NCBI RefSeq assembly: GCF_048320135.1
Contig: NZ_CP182947.1
Span: 310,001 to 374,000, forward strand
Length of the DNA: 64,000 bases
Source of the DNA: Ideonella_A sakaiensis_A
Lineage (GTDB): Bacteria; Pseudomonadota; Gammaproteobacteria; Burkholderiales; Burkholderiaceae_C
Direction of reading: 5' to 3'
Below, in pieces: positions 20,540-35,800 of the stretch. Below the pieces are notes generated by a model. It saw nothing but the letters and a program-made list of their open reading frames with translations, was not told the origin of the DNA and ran no database searches. The number at the start of each line of letters is the position of its first letter. Position 1 is the first letter of the stretch. A program made the position numbers and the translations under genes.

Positions 20540-21219
20540 GCGATCACCTTCGGAATGGATGCGAGGATGGCGGGCAGTTGGCCAAGCAGGCCCTCGCTGG
20601 CCCGTCGGCCATGGTCTTCGATCAGCGCAACGGCCGTCGCGGCGTCACCGGCCGCAATCGCGTCGCTGATCGCCTGGTGTTCGTCCCAGATTGAATTGCG
20701 CAACGGCGATGCCTGCAGCACCGCGCCCATCACGCGTTTCAGATGCACCCAGTGCAGCGACGCACTGTGCGCAATCAGCGGGTTGCCGGAGGCCGCATAG
20801 ATGGCATCGTGAAAGGCGATGTCGGCGTCGATCATCGCCTTGATGCTGCGCCCGGCAGCGGCGCGGCGGCCGCGATCGATCAGTTTCGGATCGAGCGTCT
20901 GCCGGCGTTGCACCGCGAGCCGCACCGCCAGCATGTCGAGCGCGCCGCGCACCTCGTAGACATGGCTGATCGACTCGGCATCGAGTGGCGCGACCAGCAG
21001 GCCGCGCCCCGGCGCATCGAGTACCAGGCCATCCTTCTTCAGCATCCGCAGCGCCTGCAGCACCGGCTGGCGCGAAATCGAGAAGCGCTCGGCCAGGTCT
21101 TCCTGCGTGATGCGCTCGCCGGGCGCCAGCGTGCCATCGCTGATCGCATCGAGCAGCGCCCGATAGACCTGGTCGACCAGATCGGGCGCGGTTTGCAGTT
21201 TCAACAGGGCAGCAGGCAT
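20536..21219 (-). CDS. GntR-family transcriptional regulator, FCD domain (operon leader)
   Basis: 227 residues. The winged helix covers about 15-80 (ITQEDLAERFSISRQPVLQALRMLKKDGLV) and the FCD effector domain about 90-215. It is the first gene of the leftward operon GntR-PhyH-SAF oxidoreductase-GMC and overlaps PhyH by 4 bases, so it probably autoregulates that operon. A perfect TATA-centred palindrome sits just upstream. Confidence 0.87.
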   Translation of the reverse strand: MPAALLKLQTAPDLVDQVYRALLDAISDGTLAPGERITQEDLAERFSISRQPVLQALRMLKKDGLVLDAPGRGLLVAPLDAESISHVYEVRGALDMLAVRLAVQRRQTLDPKLIDRGRRAAAGRSIKAMIDADIAFHDAIYAASGNPLIAHSASLHWVHLKRVMGAVLQASPLRNSIWDEHQAISDAIAAGDAATAVALIEDHGRRASEGLLGQLPAILASIPKVIA

Positions 21220-21238
21220 CGCGAGGCATCACCGAATT

Positions 21239-21248
21239 CTGTATACAG
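21239..21248. promoter_or_regulatory. Candidate GntR operator CTGTATACAG
   Basis: A perfect 10-base palindrome 19 bases upstream of the GntR start. It fits the TGTATACA-like sites commonly bound by FCD-type GntR regulators. Confidence 0.6.
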
Positions 21249-21295
21249 TACTCGGCAATCGCCCGCCCGCCCATGCGGGAATACCCTCGGCAGCG

Positions 21296-23839
<2,544 letters not shown>

Positions 23840-23886
23840 GGCAGCAATTGGTTGGTATTCATCGAAAAACTCGCTTCGGCTGTGCT

Positions 23887-26800
23887 TCAGGCGCGCGGCG
23901 GCTGGCCGAGCACTGGTTCGGGCGCTGCATGACGCGCCGGCGCGCCGACCCGCCGGTCCTTTGCGAACATCCGCTCGACATCTTCATCATCGTCATCGTC
24001 GGCACCGCCGGCCGCGCCGCGACCCGACGACAGCACCGGCAACGGATCGATCATCTGCCACGCCGGCATCGACGACAGCAGCGAGCTCAGCAACAGCCCG
24101 CCACGCACCAGCCAGACGACATAACCGACCGACAGGCCGGTGGTGACGGCAATCGACGAAGCAATCGCCGTCTGGTGGCCGTTGGCCAGGCTCTGGATCT
24201 GCTGCTGCAATTCGTCGAACCGCCGCAGCAGCTCGCCGCCTTGCAGCGAGGAGAGCAATGCCGACATCTCGACCGAGCCGAACTCGGGATTCAGCGCCTG
24301 CGCCAGCACCTGGTCCGCGACCGATCCCAGACCGCTGCGCCCGGCTTGAACGACCGGTCTCGATACGACCAGCGACGTGCCGATGCCGTCGTTCGTCGCG
24401 GCTTCGACCGGCGGTTCTGCGGCCACTGGTGGAGCCACCAGTTCCAACCGTGTTTCGACGAGCGCCTGCAGCGGCTTTGCTGCGACGGTTTCGACCGGAA
24501 CCGGCCTGGCCGCCGGCGCGAGCGGGACCTCGTCGACGGCGAGGACCACCCGCGGCTCGATGTGCATCTTGAAGGTGGCAATCGCGGCCGCGCCCGACGA
24601 ATCCCTGGCAACGACATTGACGCTGAGGATGCGCGCCATGCCACCCGGCGGCGTACCTGAAAACGTCAGGCGCTCCGAATCGAATTTCAGCCACTCTGGC
24701 AAGGGTGTGCCATCTTCCAGCGTCGCGGTGAACTGCAGCCGGTCGGCGGTGTCGGCATCGGCAAAGGTCGGCAGCGGCACGACGAAGCGGAAACCCTCGC
24801 CATTGGTCAGTGCCTGGTCGAGCGGCTCCGAAGCGACCACTGGCGCATTGTTGATGCCGTGCATCGTCACCTCGATGCGACGGGTCACGTTTGCACCATG
24901 CGGGTCGGTGATCGTCACGTCGAAGGCATCGACCCGCGTCTCATCGGCGGCCAGATACACCACTGCCGCTGAATCGACCTGGTAATTCCACAGCAGGCGG
25001 CCACGGTCGGCAAAATCAGCTGCGGCCGGATCGCGCACGACGGTCAAACGACCAAGCACGCCGTCGACGGGCCTGACGTCGAAGCGGATGCCCGGCGCGT
25101 CGCTGAGGTCGGCATCGGCGTAGACCAGGTGGCCGCTATCGCCGAGCAGATCGGCCGGATCGGCCGACTCGACGACCGCGCCGCTGAGCCGCGCATCGAC
25201 GATTACCGGCGCATCGTTGCTGCCGTGGATCAGCACCTCGATGCGCCGGCTGACCAGGCCGCCGTGGCCGTCGTCGAGCGTGATGTCGAACTGTTCGACG
25301 CGGCTTTCACCGACCGCCAGGTAGCGAATCGCCGCCGCATCGACGCTGTAGCTCCAGCGCAGCACGCCGCCGGTGCCGGTGCCGGTGGTGTCGCTCAGCA
25401 GTTCGGCGCCGAGGCGACCGAGCACCTCACCAACCGGCGCACCGGACGGCGATACGACGTGGACATCGCTGAGGTTGACATCGTTGAAGCGGATCAGCCC
25501 GTCGGTCTGCTGGATCGTATCGGCGGCAGTCGACGCGACGATCACGCCGTTCAGCGTCTGCGACGTGATCACAGGCGCCGCATTCGGTCCACTGATCGTG
25601 ATGTCGATTCGTCGCGTGGCGATGCTGCCATTGCCATCGTTCAGCTCGATCAAGAAGCTTTCAACGCGCAACTCGCCGGCGGCCAGATAGTCGACGTCGT
25701 CGCTGGGCACGCTGTAGTTCCAGACCAGATGGCCGCCGCTGCCGCTGGCATCGGGATCGACGCGCTGGCTGACCGTCAGCCGACCGAGCGCGCTGCCGAT
25801 CGGCGTGCCGACGCCGGAGGCAAGGTGAACGTCGTTGCGGTCGGCGTCCTGATACACGATCACCCCGTCGGTGCGCAGATCGCCGATGACTTCTTCGTAG
25901 TTGAAGACCGCGCCGTTCAGCTGTTCCGAATCGATCACGATCGCATCGTTGGTGCCGGCGATCGTCACATCGATCTGCCTTGTGACAATGTGGCCGTTCT
26001 GGTCGTCGACGCTGATCGTGAAGCTTTCGACTCTCGTCTCGCCAACAGCCAGGTATTCAACAGCAGAAGCCGCGACGGTATAGGTCCAGGTCAACTGGCC
26101 ACCGGTTCCAGTCCCGGTCGTGTCCACATCCTTCAACGCGGTCAGGCTGCCAAGCACGCTGCCAACCGGTATGCCGACCGGCGAGACGAGGTGAACGTCG
26201 TTGAAGTCTTTGTCGTTGAAGCTGATCGTGCCGCTGTCGCTCAGGGTGCCGACGGGCGTCACCGCCTCGGTGATCGCACCGGTCAGTTGTTCAGCGGCGA
26301 TCACGATGGCATCGTTGCCGCCGGTGATCGTCACATCGATGCGCTTGGTCAGCAGCCCGCCGTTCTGGTCGTCGAGCGTGATGTCGAAGCTTTCTACCTT
26401 GGTCTGGCCGGCGGCGAGGTATTCGACTGCCGACGCAGCAACCGTATAAGTCCAGGTGAGTCGGCCACCACCGCCGCTGCCGGTCGTGTCGGAGTTCTGT
26501 ACCGCGGTCAGGCTGCCAAGCACGCTGCCGACCGGCACGCCGTTCGGCGAGACCAGATGCACATCGCTCAGATCGACATCGATGAACTCGATCACGCCGC
26601 TGTCGCTCAGGTTGCCGACCGGGTTCACCAGTTCGGTCACCGCGCCGCCCAGCTGTTCGGCGGTGATCACCGGTGCATCGTTGCTGCCGGTGATCGTCAC
26701 ATCGATCTGCCGCGTGACGGTATGGCCGTTCTGGTCGTCGATGCTGATCGTGAAGCTTTCCAGCTTCGTTTCGCCGGCGGCGAGGTACTCGACCGCCGAG

Positions 26801-29800
26801 CCGGCAACGGTATAAATCCAGGTCAAATGGCCGCCGGCGCCAGTCCCGGTGGTGTCGGCGTTCTTCACGGCGGTCAACGAACCCAGCACGCTGCCGATCG
26901 GCGTGCCGACCGGCGAGACGATGTGCACGTCGTTGAAGTCGCGGTCGGTGAAGTCGAGCGTGCCACTGTCGGTCAGGTTGCCGACCGGCGTCACCGCTTC
27001 GGTGATGGCGCCGATCAGCTGTTCCGAAGTGATCAAGATCGCATCGTTGCTGCCGGTGATCGTCACGTCGATGCGCTTGGTCAGCAGCCCGCCGTTCTGA
27101 TCATCCAGCGTGATGTCGAAACTTTCGATACGGGTCTGGCCGGCTGCCAGGTATTCGACTGCCGAGGCGGCGACGGTATAGGTCCAGGTCAATCGGCCGC
27201 CGGTGCCGGTTCCATTCGTGTCGGAATTTCTCACCGCGGTCAACGAACCGAGCACACTGCCGACCGGTGCGCCATTCGGCGACACCAGGTGCGCATCGTT
27301 CAGATCGACATCGCTGAAGTCGATCGACCCGCTGTCGCTCAGGTTGCCGACCGGCGCCACCCGTTCGGCCACCGCGCCGCTCAGCTGCTCGGCGGTGATC
27401 ACCGGTGCATCGTTGCTGCCGGTGATCGTCACGTCGATCTGCCTGACCAGCAGACTGCCGTTGCCGTCGTCGATGCTGATCGTGAAACGCTCGACCTTGG
27501 TCTGGCCGGCGGCGAGGTATTCGACTGCCGATGCGGCAACGGCATAGGTCCAGGTCAGCTGGCCGCCGGTGCCCGATCCGGTCGTGTCGCTGTCCTTCAC
27601 GACGCTCAGCGAACCAAGCACAGGCCCGGTCGGTGTGCCGGTCGGCGACACCAGATGCGAATCGGTCAGGTCGACATCGATGAAGCGGATCACACCGCTG
27701 TCGGTCAGGTTGCCGGCTGGTGTGATCGATTCGACAACGTTGCCGCCCAGTTGCTCCGAGCTGATCACGATCGCATCGTTGGTACCGGTGATCGTCACAT
27801 CGATCTGCCGAGTGACGATGTGGCCGTTCTGGTCGTCAATGCTGATCGTGAAGCTTTCGACTCTCGTCTCGCCAACAGCCAGGTATTCGACCGCTGTTGC
27901 GGCCACGGTGTAAGTCCAGGTCAGTTGGCCGCCGGTTCCAGTCCCGGTCGTGTCGGCATTCTTCACCGCGGTCAACGAACCCAGCACGCTGCCGATCGGT
28001 GTGCCGTTCGGCGAGACGATGTGCACATCGTTGAAGTCGCGGTCGTTGAAGCTGATCGTGCCGCTGTCGCTCAGGTTGCCGACCGGCGTCACCGCTTCGG
28101 TGATGGCGCCGGTGAGCTGTTCGGCGGTGATGACGATTTCATCGTTGCTGCCGGTGATCGCCACATCGATGCGCTTGGTCAACAGCCCGCCGTTCTGGTC
28201 GTTCAGCGTGATGTCGAAGCTCTCGATGCGGGTCTGCCCTGCGGCCAGGTATTCGACCGCCGATGCGGCGACGGTATAGGTCCAGGTCAATCGGCCACCG
28301 GCGCCGGTTCCAGTCGTGTCCGAATTCTTCACCGCGGTCATCGAGCCGAGCACGCTGCCGACCGGTGCGCCGATCGGCGAGACCAGGTGCACATCGCTCA
28401 GGTCGACATCGATGAACTCGATCACGCCGCTGTCGCTGAGGTTGCCGACCGGGTTCACCAGTTCGGTCACCGCACCGCTCAGCTGTTCTGCGGTGATCAC
28501 CGGTGCATCGTTGGTGCCGGTGATCGTCACATCGATCTGCCTTGTCACGACACTGCCGTTCTGGTCGTCGATGCTGATCGTGAAGCTTTCCAGCTTCGTC
28601 TCGCCGGCGGCCAGGTATTCCACCGCGCCGGCCGCAACGGTATAGGTCCAGGTCAGCTGGCCGCCTGTTCCAGTCCCGGTCGTGTCGGCATTCTTCACCC
28701 CGCTCAGGCTGCCAAGCACGCTGCCGATCGGTGTGCCAGCGGCCGACACCAGGTGGACGTCGTTGAAGTCTTTATCGGTGAAGCTGATCGTGCCGCTGTC
28801 GGTCAGGTTGCCGAGCGGTGTCACTGCTTCGGTCACCGCGCCCGTCAGCTGCTCGGCGGTGATGACGATGTCATCGTTGCTGCCGGTGATCGTCACGTCG
28901 ATGCGCTTGGTCAGGAGCCCGCCGTTCTGATCATCGAGGGTGATGTCGAAGCTTTCGATACGGGCCTGGCCTGCCGCGAGGTATTCGACTGCCGAGGCGG
29001 CAACCGTATAAGTCCAGCTCAGGCGCCCGCCACCGCCGCTGCCGGTCGTGTCCGAATTCTTCACTGCAATGAGGCTGCCGAGCACGGAGCCGACCGGCGC
29101 ACCGTTCGGCGACACCAGGTGCACGTCGTTCAAGTCGACATCGCTGAACTCGATCGTTCCGCCGTCGCTCAGGTTGCCGACCGGCGCCACCAGTTCGGCC
29201 ACTGCGCCGTGCAACTGCTCGGCGGTGATCACCGGCGCATCGTTGCTGCCGGTGATCGTCACGTCGATCCGCTTGATCAGCACGCTGCCATTGCCGTCGT
29301 CGATGCTGATGTCGAAACGCTCGACCTTGGTCTGGCCGGCGGCGAGGTATTCGACTGCCGATGCGGCAACGGCATAGGTCCAGGTCAGCTGGCCGCCGGT
29401 GCCCGATCCGGTCGTGTCGCTGTCCTTCACGATGCCCAGCGAACCAAGCACAGGCCCGGTCGGTGTGCCGGTCGGCGACACCAGATGCGAATCGGTCAGG
29501 TCGACATCGATGAAGCGGATCACACCGCTGTCGGTCAGGTTGCCGGCTGGTGCGATCGATTCGACAACGTTGCCGCCCAGTTGCTCCGAGCTGATCACGA
29601 TCGCATCGTTGGTACCGGTGATCGTCACATCGATCTGCCGCGTGACGATGTGGCCGTTCCGGTCGTCGATGCTGATCGTGAAGCTTTCGACTCTCGTCTC
29701 GCCAACAGCCAGGTATTCGACGGCTGTCGCGGCAACGGTGTAGGTCCAGGTCAGTTGGCCACCGATGCCGGTTCCGGTCGTATCGGTATTCTTCACCGCC

Positions 29801-32800
29801 GTCAGGCTGCCGAGCACGGTGCCAACCGGCGTGCCGACCGGCGAGACGATGTGCACGTCGTTGAAATCACGATCGGTAAAGCTGATCGTGCCGCTGTCGG
29901 TCAGGTTGCCGAGCGGTGTCACTGCTTCAGTGATCGCACCGGTCAGTTGTTCGGCGGTGATGACGATGGCATCGTTGCTGCCGGTGATCGTCACGTCGAT
30001 GCGCTTGGTCAGCAGCCCGCCGTTCTGGTCGTTCAGCGTGATGTCGAAACTTTCGATACGGGTCTGGCCTGCCGCGAGATATTCGACTGCCGAGGCGGCA
30101 ACCGTATAAGTCCAGCTCAGGCGCCCGCCACCGCCGCTGCCGGTCGTGTCCGAATTCTTCACTGCAACGAGGCTGCCGAGCACGGAGCCGACCGGCGCGC
30201 CGTTCGGCGATACCAGATGGACATCGCTCAGGTCGACATCGATGAATTCGATCACGCCGCTGTCGCTCAGATTGCCGACTGGTGTCACCAGTTCGGTCAC
30301 CGCACCGCTCAGCTGTTCTGCGGTGATCACCGGTGCATCGTTGCTGCCGGTGATCGTCACGTCGATCTGCCGCGTGACGGTATGGCCGTTCTGGTCGTCG
30401 ATGCTGATCGTGAAGCGCTCGACCTTGGTCTCGCCAGCGGCGAGGTATTCGACCGCCGATGCGGCGACGGCATAAGTCCAGGTCAGCTGACCGCCGGCGC
30501 CGGTCCCGGTGGTGTCGGCGTTCTTCACGGCGGTCAACGAACCCAGCACGCTGCCGATCGGCGTGCCGACCGGCGAGACGATGTGCACGTCGTTGAAATC
30601 GCGGTCGGTAAAACGGATCGTGCCGCTGTCGGTCAGGTTGCCGACCGGCGTCACCGCTTCGGTGATGGCCCCGGTCAGTTGCTCGGGGGTGATGACGATG
30701 TCATCGTTGCTGCCGGTGATCGTCACATCGATGCGTTTGGTCAGCAGCCCGCCGTTCTGGTCGTTCAGCGTGACGTCAAAACTCTCGACCCTGGTTTGCC
30801 CGGCCGCCAGGTATTCAACCGCCGATGCGGCGACCGTATAAGTCCAGGTCAGCCGCCCACCGGTGCCGCTGCCGGTCGTGTCGGAATTTTTCACCGCTGT
30901 CAGCGATCCGAGCACGCTGCCGATCGGGGTGCCATTCGGCGAAACCAGATGAACGTCGTTCAGGTCGACATCGCTGAACTCGATAGCTCCGCTGTCGCTC
31001 AGGACGCCGACCGGCGTCACCAGCTCGGCCACCGCACCGCTCAGCTGCTCGGCGGTGATCACCGGCGCATCGTTGCTGCCGGTGATCGTCACGTCGATCT
31101 GCCTTGTCACGATGTGACCGTTCTGGTCGTCGATGCTGATCGTGAAGCTTTCAACCTTGGTCTGACCGGCCGCGAGGTACTCGACCGCCGACGCAGCGAC
31201 GCTGTAGGTCCAGGTCAGCTGGCCGCCGAGGCCGGTACCGGTCGTGTCGCTGTTCTTCACCGCGGTCAGGCTGCCGAGCACACTGCCGATGGCTGCGCCG
31301 GTCGGCGATACCACGTGCACATCGTTGAAATCGCGGTCAGTAAAACGGATCGTGCCGCTGTCGGTCAGATTGCCGACCGGCGTCACCGCTTCGGTGATGG
31401 CACCGGTCAGTTGTTCGGCGGTGATGACGATGTCATCGTTGCTGCCGGTGATCGTCACATCGATGCGCCGCGTCAGCAGGCCGCCTTTCTGGTCGTTCAG
31501 CGTGATTTCGAAGCTGTCGACCCTGGTCTGGCCGGCCGCGAGGTATTCGACTGCCGATGCCGCCACCGTATAGGTCCAGGTCAGACGGCCGCCGGTGCCG
31601 GTGCCGGTCGTGTCCGAGTTCTTCACCGCAGTCAACGAGCCGAGCACGCTGCCGATCGGCGTGCCATTCGGCGATACCAGGTGCACATCGTTCAGATCGA
31701 CATCGCTGAACTCGATAGCTCCACTGTCGCTCAGGCTGCCGACCGGCGTCACCAGCTCGACCACCGCACCGCTCAATTGTTCGGCGGTGATCAGCGGTGC
31801 ATCGTTGCTGCCGGTGATCGTCACATCGATCCGCCTGACCAGCACGCTGCCATTGCCGTCGTCGATGTTGATGTCGAAACTTTCGACCTTGGTCTGGCCG
31901 GCCGCGAGGTATTCGACCGCCGAGGCGGCAACGGTATAGGTCCACGTCAGCTGGCCACCGGTTCCGCTGCCGGTGGTGTCGGCATTTTTCACCGCGGTCA
32001 GCGAGCCGAGCACACTGCCCACCGGTGTCCCGGTCGGCGTGACCGTGTGCACATCGTTCAGGTCGACATCGCTGAACGTGATCGCGCCGGTGTCGACGAG
32101 ATTGCCCGACGGTGTCAGCAGTTCGGTCACCGCGCCGGTCAGCTTCTGCGTATTGATGACGATCGCATCGTTGCTGCCAGTCAGCGTCACATCGATCTGC
32201 CGCGTGACGAGGCTGCCTTTCTGGTCATTGATGCTGATCGTGAAACTGTCGACACGGGTTTGTCCGGCCGCCAGGTATTCGAGCGCCGACGCCGCGACCG
32301 TATAGGTCCAGGTCAGTTTGCCACCGGTGCCGGTGCCGGTGGTGTCGGAGTTCTTCACCGCGGTCAAACTGCCGAGCACCGAGCCGACCGGCGTTCCGGT
32401 CGCAGACACCAGGTGCACATCGGTCAGGTCGACATCGCTGAAGAAGATCGCCGCGCTGGTGCTCAGGTTGCCGACCGGTGTCACCGCCTCGGTGATCGAG
32501 CCGGTCAGCGTCTCGGCGGTGATGACGACCGGGTCGTTGGTGCCGGTGATCGTCGCGGTGACGATGCGGGTGATCAGGCTGCCATTGCCGTCGTCGATCG
32601 ACAGCGTGAAGCTCTCGTTCTTCGTCTGCCCAGCCGCCAGATACTCGACCGCCGACGCGGCAACCGAATAGGTCCAGGTCAGCAGACCGCCGGTACCGGT
32701 GCCGGTGGTATCGCTGTTTTTCACTGCGGTGACCGATCCGAGCGTGCTGCCGCTCGGCACACCGGTCGGCGACACCGTGTGCACGTCGTTCAGATCGACA

Positions 32801-35800
32801 TCGGCAAAACTGATCGTATTGCCGTTGCTCAGGCTGCCGACCGGAGGCGTCGTCGATTCGACGACCGACGTCGTCAGGTTGGCGACCGGCGTCGTCACCG
32901 GATCGTTGATGCCGGTGATCGTGAAGGTCAGTGTGCTGCTCGACGTCAAACCGCCGGCATCACGCACCGTGTAGCTGAAGGTCTCGACCGCGGTCTGCGA
33001 CTTTGCAAGCGCCTTGGCTGCAGCGGTCGACGGCAGATAGGTGTAGCTGCCGTCGGTCTTCAAGGTCAGCGTGCCGTAGATGCCGGTCAATGGCGAATTG
33101 ACGACGCCTGGCGTGCCGCCGAAGGCGACCGCCGAAACGACCTTGCTGTCGCCGGCATCGACATCGCTGTCGTTGGCCAGCACGCCGGTTCCGGCGCCGA
33201 CGCTGCGCGTCGCATCCTGCGTCGCGGTACCGGTATCCGGATTCGCGACCGGCGCCTCGTTGACGTTGACGACCCGAACGACGAACAGCTGCTCGGCCGC
33301 CGCGCCGGCGCCATCGGTCGCGCGAACCTGCACGTAGTAATAGTTGTTGGTCGTCGCGTCGAGCGGTGTCTCGAAATCCGGTGCCGCATTGAAGACCAGC
33401 TGGTTGCCTCCGTTGATCGAGAACAAGCTGCGGTCGGCGCCACCGGCGATGCTGTAGCTGATCGCTCCGCCTTCCGGATCGGTCGCGGCGAGGTTCGTGA
33501 CGAAGCTCGTGTTCTCGTTGATCACCGGCAGCGGCGCGGTCGTGATCCTCGGCGGCGTATTGGTTGGTGCGGTCGTTGTCGAGACGGTGAAGCCGCCGAA
33601 GTTTCTCGGCACGGCGCTGGTCAGGCCGATGTCCGATCCGTCGAACAGCAAGGCGCTGGTCGCCACCGATCCCGGAACCGGATCCTGCTGCGTCTTGCTG
33701 ACCGTCAATGCAACGATGTCGAGGTTGGTGATCGGTGTGCCTGCGACGGTATTGCTCGAGTCGATGCCGAGCAGCAGCGTGCCTTTTGCCAGCAAGGTGT
33801 CGTTGAACGCGGTCGGATGCGTCAGCAGGTGCAGGCCCTCGATCTTCGCGCTGATGCCGAGCGACGAACCAAGCAGCAGCAGCTGGCGATCGTCGGTCTT
33901 CGTCAGCGAGCCGAGCCCGGTGCTGCGGATCCGCACCGTATAGATGTTGCTGTCTTCCGATCCACCTTCGTGCGCAACCAGCAAGGTACCGGCGGTCAGC
34001 AGCGTGCCGCCGACCATGGTATCGGTCTCGACCAGCGTGAACGCATGGACCTCGCGGTCGGAGCCGGAGCGGTGCACGCCATCCTGCAGCAGCATCGACC
34101 AGCTGCCGCTGGCGTAATTCCCTGCCACATGCGGCCGGAATACGACGATGTCCTCTTCGTCGGCCCGGAAATCGTTGTACGGGTTGCCGTCGCCGCCGTT
34201 CAGGTCGACGTCATCGTTATGGAAGGCGATCAGCAGATCGCCCGGGTTCAACGTGAACTGGTTGTTGCTGCCGCCGTCGCCGAGCGTCAGCGTCGTCTCG
34301 ACATAGTGCAGGCCGCGGATCTTTTCCGGCGCAACAAAGCCAGGCAGCTTGCTCAGCGTGCCGGCCGTCGCACCGCCATTGATGTCGAAATGGTCGTCTG
34401 CGGTGCCGAACTGCAACACCTCACGGCTGGTAAACGAGATGCCGGTGGCCGAGCCGGAATCGGTGGTCGAGAACCAGACCACGCCCGACGGCTGGCCCGG
34501 CACGCCGTAGACGTCGGTCACGGTGATCGCCAGCGCCTGGCTTGCGAATGCGCCGAACGGGTCGGTGGCCCGCACCGTGACGTTGTAGACATTGTCGGCA
34601 CCGGCATCACTCGGCGCCTCCCAGTTCGGCGCGACCTTGAACGTCAGCACGCCGGTGCTCGAATTGATGTTGAACAACGCTGCGTCGGCGCCGCCGCTGA
34701 TCGTGTACAGCGGCGTGTCGCCGTCGACGTCGCTTGCAACGACCGTCGTCACCGCGGTGCTGTTTTCCGGCACCGACAGCGCCGCGCTCGCGCCACCGCC
34801 ATTGCTGGTGATCACCGGCGCGTCATTGACCGCGGTGATCGTCAAGTTGAATGCGGTCTGTGTGACCAGTTCGCCGTCCGAGACACTGACGGTGACGGTG
34901 ACGACACCGTTGGCATTGGCGACCGGGCTCAGCGTCAGCGTGCGGTTGCTGCCGCTGCCGCCGAGCACGATGCCGGCGCTGCTCAGCAAGGCCAGATTGC
35001 TCGACACCGCCAGCACGTTGAGCAGGCCTGCAGGCGACTCGCCGTCGCCGACAGTGAACGCGATCGGGCCGAGCGCGGTGTCCTCGGCCGTGACCTGGTT
35101 GGCGATCGAACCGATCGTCGGCGCGGTATTCGGCTGCTCGTAGGCGCCGATGTCCGGCGCCAGATAACGCCCGACACCGCGCTGGTCGAGCGCCGGCGCG
35201 GCCGGATCGCCGGCATTGATCGCCGCCGAACCGGTGACCAGCGCCAGCGTCGGCGCATACCCGCCATTGGCCGCCAGCGATCCGGCCGGCACCAGCCCTG
35301 CCGATGCCGGATGGACGTCGGTCGCCAGATTGAGCCCGGCGGTATTGTCGGTATCGAGGTTGTAGCCCTGCGACAGCTGGGCCGCATTGCTGTTGCCGCC
35401 GGTATTCGCCGCCAGGATCGTGCTCTTGATCGAGACCGTCACACCGTTCGAGAACAGGCCGCCGCCGCTGGCCGCAGAGTTGTAGGCAATCGTCGAGTTG
35501 GCGATCGAATAACCCGCCGAAGCGAGGTACAGGCCGCCGCCCGAAGCGGCCGCGGTATTGCTGGCAATCGTGCTGTTGACGATCGACAGGCTGCCACCGC
35601 TGGCATACAGGCCGCCACCGTCCAGGCTCGCGCTGTTCTGGCTCAACGTCGACTTGCTGATCGACAACGAACCCGAACCCTGGCTGTAGATGCCGCCACC
35701 CGAGCTTGCCGAGTTCGACTTGATCCAGACATCGGTCAATGTGGCCGAGCCGGCGTTGCGCAATCCGCCACCGTCGCCCGATGCGGTGTTGTCGCTGAGC

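Noticed and set aside
25940..32305. Regularly spaced plus-strand frames of 109-114 codons
   Set aside because: They repeat every 366 bases because they are antisense to the VCBS units.
24838..32905. Regular repeats as a possible CRISPR array or satellite
   Set aside because: The 366-base units are in-frame protein-coding and near-continuous, with no short direct repeats separating unique spacers.
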